Positions 1 through 5,099 of a stretch of DNA of 5,099 bases are shown here, one piece after another (the first letter of the stretch is position 1; each line of letters opens with the position of its first letter). The notes beneath the pieces were generated by a model that was not told the DNA's origin, did not search any database, and saw only the letters and a list, made by a program, of their open reading frames with translations. The stretch covers positions 1 to 5,099 of the forward strand of contig PMKB01000325.1 in assembly GCA_003157595.1 (NCBI GenBank). The letters are read 5' to 3'. The translations under genes and the position numbers were made by a program. This DNA comes from Solirubrobacterales bacterium. Lineage in GTDB: Bacteria > Actinomycetota > Thermoleophilia > Solirubrobacterales > Solirubrobacteraceae.

Positions 1-41
1 GCATGCACCCAGCCGAACAGCCCCTGGGGCGACAATCAACG

Positions 42-53
42 CGGCCCGGGCCG
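42..53. promoter_or_regulatory. 12-bp perfect palindrome, possible operator
   Basis: CGGCCCGGGCCG is a perfect inverted repeat ending 34 bp before the GTG start of the first regulator, a position where an operator could lie. An overlapping 12-nt string, CGCGGCCCGGGC at 40-51, recurs exactly at 2845-2856 just after the first gene's stop codon. In DNA this rich in G+C such palindromes arise by chance fairly often, so this is a candidate only; no binding protein can be named. Confidence 0.15.
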
Positions 54-75
54 TGTACATTCCACGCTTGGCAGC

Positions 76-84
76 GGGCGGTGA
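76..84 (+). promoter_or_regulatory. Weak Shine-Dalgarno-like sequence of first regulator
   Basis: GGGCGGTGA lies just before the GTG at 88 and resembles the consensus AGGAGGTGA with mismatches. If GGGCGG (76-81) is the pairing core, the spacer is 6 nt, which is workable. It is clearly poorer than the site before the second gene. An in-frame TGA at 82-84 means translation cannot start further upstream, so GTG 88 is the earliest possible start. Confidence 0.4.
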
Positions 85-87
85 CAT

Positions 88-2844
88 GTGGGCGCCGAGG
101 CGGCGGAACGCCGAACTCGCGTCGTAGGCCGGGAGTCCGAGCTCGCCCTGCTGGGCGGCTTCCTGGAGGGCGTTGCGTCGGGGCGCTCGCTGGTGCTGAG
201 CGGCGGCCCGGGGATCGGCAAGACGACGCTGTGGGAGGCGGGCATCGATGACGCCACTGCTCGCGGGCTGCGGGTGCTGTCGGCGCGGGCGAGCAGCGCC
301 GAGGCGCAGCTGTCGTTCGCGGCGCTGATCGACCTCTGCGAGCGCGTGGCGACGGCGCAGCTGGCCGGACTGCCGTCACCGCAGCGCTCCGCGCTGGAGG
401 TGGTGCTGCTGCGCGCGCAGCCGGGCGAGGCGCCGCCGGAGCCGCACGCGATCGCGCTCGGATTTCTGGGCGTGCTGCGGGATCTGAGCGCGGACGCGCC
501 GCTGCTCGTCGCGATCGACGACATCCAGTGGCTCGACTCGTCCTCGGCCGAGGCGCTGGCGTTTGTGGCGCGCCGGCTCAGCGGCGAGCCCGTCGGCTTC
601 CTGCTGTCGCGCCGCGGCGATGATCCGTCGGCGTTCGAGCGGGCGCTCGAACGCGGACGGCTGGAGCGCCTTGAGGTCGGGCCGCTGAGCGTCGGCGCCA
701 CGCGGCGGGTGCTGGCCGAGCGGCTCGGCCTGAGCCTGTCGCGCCAGCTGCTGCGCCGCGTCGTCGAGATCACGCTCGGCAACCCGCTGTTCGTGCTCGA
801 GCTCGGACGCGCGCTCCTGCAACGCGGTCTGCCGGAGGTTGGCGCGGACATTCCGTTGCCCGGCGGGATCGAGGAGATGCTCGGGACCCGGGTGGCGTCG
901 CTGGCGGCACCGCAGCGCCGTCTGCTCGTGGCGGTCGCGTTGAGCGCGGACCTTCACAGCAGTGAGCTGTTGGCGGTCGAGAGCGCCGAGGCGCTGGAGC
1001 GAGCGATCGAGGGGGGACTGCTGGTCGCCGACGCCGCTGACCGCGTGCGCGCCTCGCATCCCCTGCTCGCGGCGGCCGCCAAGAGCGCCTCGACGCCGCG
1101 CGAGCAGCGCGAGCTCCATCTGGCGCTGGCGGGGACGGTGCGCGACGCGGAGGTGCGCGCAAAGCATCTCGCCCTGGCGGCCGTTGGTGTCGACGACGAG
1201 CTCGCGGCCACCGTGGCCCTCGCGGCCGCGGGCGCGGTCGCGAGGGGCGCCCGCGAGCAGGCGGTCGAGCTGGCAGAGCACGCGCTGCGGCTGACACCGC
1301 GCGATTCGCCGCGCCGGCCGGAGCGCGTGCTCGCCGTCGCGGGGTATCTCGAAGGAGCGGGCGAGGTGCGCCGCCTGACTGAGATGCTCACGCCGGAGCT
1401 CGGCTCGCTACCGGAGGGTGCGCCGCGCGCGCGGGCATGGCTGATGCTCTCCAACGGTGTCGGGCCGAAGACGATGGACGACGTCGAGCGCTACGAGGAT
1501 CGCGCGCTCGCGGAGGCCGAAGGCGATCCGACGCTGCGCGCGACCGTGCTGGCACTGAAGGCGGCGAACGTCGTGGCCGCCACCGTCTCGCGGCTGCCGG
1601 AGGCCGAAACCTGGGTGCGGGAGGCCCTTGACGCGACGCGCGGAACCGAACCCGACGCCCACCGGCTCGCGCTGTTCGCCACTGCGTGGGTGCGGGCGCT
1701 GACGGGCCGGCCGATCGAGGAGCAGTGCGAGTCATATTGGGCCGTGTCGGGCGCCCCCTCCTATGTCGCGGCATCGCCCGAGCGCGTGGCGGCTCAGCGC
1801 ATGGTGTGGCGAGGAGAGCTCGATCGCGCCCGCGCGGCGCTGACGGTGCTGCTGTCGGTCGCCGACGAGCGGGGCGAGGACGAGTCCTACGCGCTGGCGC
1901 GGCTGCACATGTGCGAACTGCACCTGCGCGCCGGGGAGTGGGACGCGGCGAGCGTACTGCTCGACGAGTGGGGCGAGTCCTCCGAGCTCGTGGTCATGTT
2001 CAATCCGAAGTACGAGCGCTGCCGCGCGCTGCTAGCCGCCGGGCGCGGCAGCGTGGCGGAAGCGGAGCCTTGGGCCCGGGAGGCGATCCAGCGCGCGGAG
2101 GAGATCGGCTGCCGCTGGGACTGGCTCGAGGGGCTGCGCGCGCTTGCGCTCGGAGCGCTGCTCGATCACAAGCCGGCGGTCGCGGCGGAAAGCCTGCGCG
2201 CGGTGTGGCGGCATACCGAGCGCGAGGGCGTGAGCGAGCCCGGCGCGTTCCCGGTCGCGCCTGAGCTGGTCGAGACGCTCGCGGAGCTCGGCGAGCTCGA
2301 CGAGGCGCGAGCCGTCACGGGGCGGCTGCGCGAGCTGGCGCAGGAGCAGGAGCATCCCTGGGCCCGCGCCGGCGCCGACCGCTGCGAGGCGCTCATCCTG
2401 CTGGTCGGGGAGAGCTACGACGCGGAGGCGGCCGCCGCGCTGGCGCGGGCCGCCGACGCCTACGAGGCACTCGGCCTCCGCTTCGACGCAGCCCGCTCGC
2501 TGCTTGCCCTCGGCCGCGCGCAGCGTCGTTTCAAACAGTGGGGGCTGGCGCGCGCCGCGCTCGAGCGGGCCGCGGGGACGTTTGACGAGATTGGCTCGCC
2601 CGGCTGGGCCGCGCAGGCTCGCTCCGAGCTGACGCGGGTCGGGGCACGACGCCCCGGGCCGGCCGGCGAGCTGACCGAGTCCGAGCGGCGCGCGGCCGAG
2701 CTGGCGGCCGGCGGTCTTTCGAACAAGGAGATCGCCCGCGAGCTGTTCGTGACCGTGCACACCGTCGAGGTGCATCTCTCGCGCGCCTACGCCAAGCTCG
2801 GCGTGCGTTCCCGGGGCCAGTTGGCGCAGCGGCTTTCCAGCTAG
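88..2844 (+). CDS. LAL-type LuxR-family transcriptional regulator (STAND ATPase)
   Basis: This 918-residue protein is a complete large ATP-binding LuxR-family (LAL, MalT-like) regulator, predicted to be cytoplasmic. Members of this family use ATP binding and a signal to switch to a DNA-binding, usually activating, form. An N-terminal VVGRESE motif (12-18) precedes a Walker A, GGPGIGKT (39-46), and a Walker B within VAIDDIQWLD (141-150; D144, D145). A sensor-like LLSRRGD (172-178) and a GNPLFVLEL motif (231-239) follow. Residues about 266-330 look like the winged-helix part of the STAND module. An Ala/Leu/Glu-rich helical arm runs from about 340 to 848; TPR-like helices are clearest at 388-404 and 792-840. 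The C-terminal LuxR/GerE helix-turn-helix is at about 862-916 (SNKEIARELFV, then TVEVHL and KLGVRSR). The GTG start is chosen because an in-frame stop lies two codons upstream and the paralogue has the same 13-residue lead before GRESE. No other signal-sensing domain is recognisable, so ligand and target genes are unknown. The family call is firm; the specific role is open. Confidence 0.93.
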   Translation: MGAEAAERRTRVVGRESELALLGGFLEGVASGRSLVLSGGPGIGKTTLWEAGIDDATARGLRVLSARASSAEAQLSFAALIDLCERVATAQLAGLPSPQRSALEVVLLRAQPGEAPPEPHAIALGFLGVLRDLSADAPLLVAIDDIQWLDSSSAEALAFVARRLSGEPVGFLLSRRGDDPSAFERALERGRLERLEVGPLSVGATRRVLAERLGLSLSRQLLRRVVEITLGNPLFVLELGRALLQRGLPEVGADIPLPGGIEEMLGTRVASLAAPQRRLLVAVALSADLHSSELLAVESAEALERAIEGGLLVADAADRVRASHPLLAAAAKSASTPREQRELHLALAGTVRDAEVRAKHLALAAVGVDDELAATVALAAAGAVARGAREQAVELAEHALRLTPRDSPRRPERVLAVAGYLEGAGEVRRLTEMLTPELGSLPEGAPRARAWLMLSNGVGPKTMDDVERYEDRALAEAEGDPTLRATVLALKAANVVAATVSRLPEAETWVREALDATRGTEPDAHRLALFATAWVRALTGRPIEEQCESYWAVSGAPSYVAASPERVAAQRMVWRGELDRARAALTVLLSVADERGEDESYALARLHMCELHLRAGEWDAASVLLDEWGESSELVVMFNPKYERCRALLAAGRGSVAEAEPWAREAIQRAEEIGCRWDWLEGLRALALGALLDHKPAVAAESLRAVWRHTEREGVSEPGAFPVAPELVETLAELGELDEARAVTGRLRELAQEQEHPWARAGADRCEALILLVGESYDAEAAAALARAADAYEALGLRFDAARSLLALGRAQRRFKQWGLARAALERAAGTFDEIGSPGWAAQARSELTRVGARRPGPAGELTESERRAAELAAGGLSNKEIARELFVTVHTVEVHLSRAYAKLGVRSRGQLAQRLSS
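737..887 (+). repeat. High-identity block, copy 1 (pairs with 3631-3781)
   Basis: This stretch encodes the segment around SRQLLRRVV, GNPLFVLEL and PGGIEEML in the first regulator. It matches 3631-3781 at 135 of 151 positions by hand count. It includes three exact 31-nt runs: 737-767, 781-811 and 857-887. The 737-811 part has only 3 differences in 75 nt, and synonymous codons, including a GGA glycine, are shared. The rest of the paired genes is visibly more diverged. It may reflect gene conversion, or protein constraint combined with narrow codon choice. Confidence 0.75.
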
Positions 2845-2850
2845 CGCGGC

Positions 2851-2867
2851 CCGGGCGAGGCGCCCGG
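2851..2867 (+). terminator. GC-rich hairpin after first stop codon, possible terminator
   Basis: CCGGGCG (2851-2857) and CGCCCGG (2861-2867) form a perfect 7-bp stem around a 3-nt AGG loop, starting 6 nt after the TAG at 2842-2844. The place and strength fit a transcription-ending or mRNA 3'-end-stabilising hairpin. There is no T-run after the stem, so it is not a canonical intrinsic terminator. U-less hairpins have been proposed as terminators in high-GC actinobacteria, but chance stems are also frequent at this composition. Confidence 0.35.
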
Positions 2868-2967
2868 CGACCGCAGGGCGCAGCTACAGTGCCGCTGCGA
2901 CGTCGTGCTCGCCGCGGCTGCGGAATCCGGCACGCGTTCGCCGCTCGTTCGTGGCGGTTGCGCGGAC

Positions 2968-2973
2968 AGGAGG
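2968..2973 (+). promoter_or_regulatory. Perfect Shine-Dalgarno site of second regulator
   Basis: AGGAGG sits 8 nt before the GTG at 2982, an ideal site and spacing. It decides the start of the second gene in favour of GTG 2982 over the in-frame GTG at 2889 or TTG at 2958. It is far stronger than the site before the first regulator, which suggests that the two proteins are translated at different rates. Confidence 0.85.
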
Positions 2974-2981
2974 GAGACCAG

Positions 2982-5099
2982 GTGAGATCCGCCCAGGCGA
3001 ACCAGGACGGGAGTGTCGTCGGCCGCGAGTCCGAACTGGTCGCGCTGCGCGAGTTCATGGCCGACTGCCAGCCGGCGCGCGGCCTCGTCCTGACCGGCGG
3101 CCCCGGAATCGGCAAGACGACGCTGTGGGAGACCGGCATCTCGATCGCGGCCGAGGGAGCGACACGCGTTCTGTCGGCGCGTGCGAGCAGCGCCGAGGCA
3201 CAGCTCTCGTTCGCCGCCCTGATCGACCTCTGCGATGGCGTCCGAACGCCGTCGCTGGCCGCGCTGCCCGAAGCGCAGCGCGCGGCGCTCGAGGTGGCGC
3301 TGCTGCGCGCAACGCCGACCGGGCCGCCGCCGGAGCCGCAGGCCATCGCGCAGGCCTTCCTGAACGTGATTCGCGCATTGAGCGCCGACGCGCCGGTGCT
3401 GCTGGCAGTCGACGACATCCAATGGCTCGACTCGCCCTCCGCCGAGGTTCTGGGGTTCGTGGCACGCCGGGTCGGCGACGCGCCGGTGGCCTTCCTGCTC
3501 TCGCGGCGCGGCGACCAACCGTCCGCGATCGAGGCCACGTTCGAGCGCGGGCAGATGCAGTGCCTGGCGGTCGGGCCGCTGAGCTTTGGCGCCACGCGCA
3601 GTGTGCTGGCCGAGCGCTTGGGCCTGAACATGTCGCGCCAGCTGCTGCGCCGCGTCGTCGACATCACGATCGGGAACCCGCTGTTCGTGCTCGAGCTCGG
3701 ACGCGTGCTCCTCGAGCGCGGCCTGCCCGAGATCAGCGACGACATCCCGGTGCCCGGCGGGATCGAGGAGATGCTCGGGACGCGCGTCGCTTCGCTTGCG
3801 GCGCCGCAGCGCCGACTGCTGGTCGCCGTCGCTTTGAGCGCCGAGGTGCACACGCGCGAGCTGGCGGCGCTCGCCGGGTCCGGCGCGCTCGAGGACGCGA
3901 TCGACAGCGGGCTCGTGGTCGTCCACGCCGACCGCGTGCGCGCGTTTCACCCCCTGCTCGCCGCAGCCGCGAAGCACGCATCGTCGCCTGGCGAGCAGCG
4001 CGAGCTTCACCTGGCACTCGCGGGGACGGCATCCGACGCTGTGCTGCGCGCGAAGCATCTCGCGCTGGCGAGCAAGGGCGATGACGCGGCGCTCGCAGAC
4101 CAGGTCGCGGCGGCCGCCGGCGACGCGGCGGCGCGCGGCGGTGCTCAGCAGGCGGTCGAGCTGGCGGAGCACGCGCTGCGGCTGACGCCGGCCGACTCCC
4201 ACCTGCGCAGTGAGCGGCTGCTCGCCCTGGCTGCGTATCTCGAGACGGCGGGGGAGCTGCAGCGGCTGACGGACCTGCTCACGCCGGCGCTGTCGTCGCT
4301 ACCGGCCGGGGCGCCGCGCGCGAGGGCGTGGCTGATGCTCTCCGAGGGCGTCGGCCCGACGACCATGGACGACCTCGCACGCTACCGCGATCACGCGCTC
4401 GCCGAGTGCGACGACGATCCCGCGCTGCGCGCAACGGTTCTGGCCAAGAAGGCCGCCAACGCCGCGGGCAGCACCGTCTCGCGGCTCACCGAGGCGGCCA
4501 GCTGGGCACGGGAGGCCGTCAGCGTCGCCCGCGGGACGCGACCGGATGCCGAGCGGCTCGCGTTCTACGGCCTGGCGTGGGTCCGCGCCATCACCGGGCG
4601 CCCGGTTGACGAGCAGTGCCGCTGCTACCGGGAGGTGTCCGACACTCCGTCCTATCTCGCCGGGTCCCCCGAGCGCATCGCCGGGCAGCGCCTCATCTGG
4701 CGCGGCGAGCTGGCCGCCGCCCGCTCGACATTGAGCGCGCTGATGGCGGCGGCCGACGAGCGCGGCGAGCGCGAGTCCTACGCGCTGGCGCGACTGCACA
4801 TGTGTGAGCTGCACCTGCGTGGCGGCGAGTGGGAGGCCGCGGCGGCGCTGCTTGACGAGTGGGCGCAGTCATCGGACCGCGAGCTGATGTTCCGCCCCAA
4901 GTACGAGCGCTGTCGCGCGCTGCTCGAGGCCGGGCGTGGCGCGCCCGGCGAGGCCGAGCGCTGGGCGCAACAGGCGGTCGTGCGTGCGGAGGAGAGCGGC
5001 TGTCGCTGGGACGGGCTCGAAGCGCTGCGCGCACTGGCGCTCGCCGCCGTGCTCCAGCACGATCCGGTGCGCGCGGTGGCGCACCTGCGCGAGGTCTGG
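2982..5099 (+). CDS. LAL-type LuxR-family regulator, second copy (3' end outside window)
   Basis: The first 706 residues of a second LAL/MalT-like regulator are present; the frame is open to the last base, so the truncation is only the window edge. The start GTG has an AGGAGG site 8 nt upstream, and the N-terminus matches the first gene in spacing: VVGRESE at 12-18, Walker A GGPGIGKT at 39-46, Walker B within LAVDDIQWLD at 141-150, LLSRRGD at 172-178 and GNPLFVLEL at 231-239. The winged-helix-like segment and helical arm follow, with the TPR-like helix ending AVELAEHALRLTP at about 391-403. Compared with the first protein there is one missing codon (near residue 314) and about 69% identity by hand count. 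The first gene's helix-turn-helix starts about 155 residues past the point matching the window edge, so a LuxR-type DNA-binding domain is expected beyond the window but is not seen. Signal and targets are unknown. It is probably a diverged duplicate with its own expression control. Confidence 0.92.
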   Translation, partial: MRSAQANQDGSVVGRESELVALREFMADCQPARGLVLTGGPGIGKTTLWETGISIAAEGATRVLSARASSAEAQLSFAALIDLCDGVRTPSLAALPEAQRAALEVALLRATPTGPPPEPQAIAQAFLNVIRALSADAPVLLAVDDIQWLDSPSAEVLGFVARRVGDAPVAFLLSRRGDQPSAIEATFERGQMQCLAVGPLSFGATRSVLAERLGLNMSRQLLRRVVDITIGNPLFVLELGRVLLERGLPEISDDIPVPGGIEEMLGTRVASLAAPQRRLLVAVALSAEVHTRELAALAGSGALEDAIDSGLVVVHADRVRAFHPLLAAAAKHASSPGEQRELHLALAGTASDAVLRAKHLALASKGDDAALADQVAAAAGDAAARGGAQQAVELAEHALRLTPADSHLRSERLLALAAYLETAGELQRLTDLLTPALSSLPAGAPRARAWLMLSEGVGPTTMDDLARYRDHALAECDDDPALRATVLAKKAANAAGSTVSRLTEAASWAREAVSVARGTRPDAERLAFYGLAWVRAITGRPVDEQCRCYREVSDTPSYLAGSPERIAGQRLIWRGELAAARSTLSALMAAADERGERESYALARLHMCELHLRGGEWEAAAALLDEWAQSSDRELMFRPKYERCRALLEAGRGAPGEAERWAQQAVVRAEESGCRWDGLEALRALALAAVLQHDPVRAVAHLREVW
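3631..3781 (+). repeat. High-identity block, copy 2 (pairs with 737-887)
   Basis: This is the partner of 737-887, at a constant offset of 2894 bp. The exact 31-nt runs lie at 3631-3661, 3675-3705 and 3751-3781. It encodes the segment just before the winged-helix-like part of the ATPase module. Direct repeats of this length in tandem orientation could support recombination that deletes or fuses the two genes, which would leave one in-frame chimeric regulator. Confidence 0.75.

Larger units (their letters stand above)
1..87. other. Upstream flank, no decidable gene
   Basis: This is the flank before the first regulator. Plus-strand frame 1 is open from the window edge to a TGA at 82-84, so it could be the last 27 codons of an upstream gene, but its third positions are less G/C-biased than those of the genes downstream. 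On the minus strand a reading frame starting at an ATG at 87-85 (or 60-58) is open to the window edge, so a divergent gene start is equally possible. Neither peptide is recognisable. Two small symmetric elements are present: CCCCTGGGG at 21-29 and the 12-bp palindrome CGGCCCGGGCCG at 42-53. The most economical reading is intergenic DNA carrying the first gene's promoter, with low certainty. Confidence 0.4.
2845..2981. other. Intergenic region between the two regulators
   Basis: This 137-bp gap separates two genes on the same strand. It holds a GC hairpin right after the first stop codon, small symmetric motifs such as GCCGCGGC (2911-2918) and CGGAATCCG (2921-2929), and a strong ribosome binding site at its downstream end. 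A TACAGT at 2885-2890 fits a loose -10 pattern but has no convincing -35 partner. The second gene's frame stays open through the gap, with a possible GTG at 2889, but that start lacks a ribosome binding site. The gap is long enough for an independent promoter, so the two genes need not be one operon. Confidence 0.6.
88..5099 (+). repeat. Tandem gene duplication (88-2208 paired with 2982-5099)
   Basis: The coding sequence 88-2208 aligns with 2982-5099 in the same order and orientation. The offset is a constant 2894 bp up to a single codon difference near residue 314. Beyond the start codons the upstream sequences show no evident similarity apart from a 12-nt GC string at a different relative position. 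This identifies a tandem paralogous pair rather than two unrelated members of the family. Protein identity of about 69% with almost no gaps indicates an old but structurally conserved duplication. Confidence 0.85.

Noticed and set aside
3..251. 82-codon plus-strand frame crossing the start of the first regulator
   Set aside because: Arg/Gly/Pro-rich out-of-frame sequence that overlaps the well-supported N-terminus and Walker A of the first regulator; no domain is recognisable.
36..851. Long minus-strand reading frame, with a similar one at 2531-3853
   Set aside because: Both lie antisense to the ATPase region of the two regulators and resemble each other only because the plus-strand genes are paralogues. 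Their translations are Ser/Arg/Pro-rich low-complexity shadows typical of high-GC coding DNA, with no recognisable domain.
2885..2890. TACAGT as a -10 promoter element for the second regulator (similarly TACATT at 56-61 for the first)
   Set aside because: Both fit TAnnnT, but no convincing -35 hexamer lies at the right spacing, and such short matches are expected by chance.
2889..2981. Longer N-terminus for the second regulator starting at GTG 2889
   Set aside because: The frame is open, but there is no ribosome binding site before 2889, no homology to the first protein in the extra 31 codons, and the AGGAGG before 2982 gives a start matching the paralogue exactly.
2951..4084. 377-codon plus-strand reading frame overlapping the second regulator
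   Set aside because: It is an Arg/Ala/Gly-rich out-of-frame translation. The overlapping frame from 2982 carries Walker A, Walker B and paralogue homology, plus a perfect ribosome binding site.
2841..4202. 453-codon minus-strand reading frame, with a counterpart at 376-1281
   Set aside because: These are antisense shadows of the two regulators, rich in Arg, Gln and Gly, with no domain, and they overlap strongly supported plus-strand genes.
1..5099. A defence island, biosynthetic cluster, mobile element, CRISPR array or RNA gene
   Set aside because: The whole window is taken up by two LAL regulators and short gaps. I saw no repeats of CRISPR type, terminal inverted repeats, transposase or integrase motifs, or tRNA/rRNA-like segments. 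STAND ATPases also occur in defence proteins, but the C-terminal LuxR helix-turn-helix of the first gene marks it as a transcription regulator.

Overview
The window is very GC-rich DNA (above 70% G+C by eye) with strongly G/C-biased third codon positions, GTG start codons and one perfect Shine-Dalgarno site. Together with the gene content this points to a high-GC actinobacterium. Large numbers of LAL-type LuxR regulators are typical of soil Actinobacteria, including Thermoleophilia/Solirubrobacterales, but the lineage is an inference from composition and family only.

Layout: positions 1-87 are a short upstream flank with no decidable gene. Positions 88-2844 (+) hold a complete 918-residue LAL-type (large ATP-binding LuxR-family, MalT-like) transcriptional regulator, with an N-terminal STAND/AAA-type ATPase, a long helical-repeat arm and a C-terminal LuxR/GerE helix-turn-helix. 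Positions 2845-2981 are a 137-bp intergenic gap with a GC-rich hairpin just after the stop codon and a strong ribosome binding site at its far end. Positions 2982-5099 (+) hold the first 706 residues of a second regulator of the same family, cut by the window edge before its expected DNA-binding domain.

The two genes are tandem paralogues. Their proteins align from residue 1 to the window edge with a single one-codon gap, and a hand count gives about 69% identity (about 73% over residues 14-286, about 79% over 144-286, about 66-67% over the arm). Their upstream regions do not look alike. The likely reading is an old tandem duplication that gave two regulators with the same switch mechanism but separate expression control and possibly different signals or targets. 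No structural genes that they might control are visible here.

I found no RNA genes, CRISPR arrays, insertion sequences or phage genes. The many antisense and out-of-frame reading frames are by-products of high-GC codon use. I saw no clear sign of an undescribed system; the points worth a second look are the tandem pair itself, an island of unusually high nucleotide identity between the copies, and the dissimilar leader sequences.
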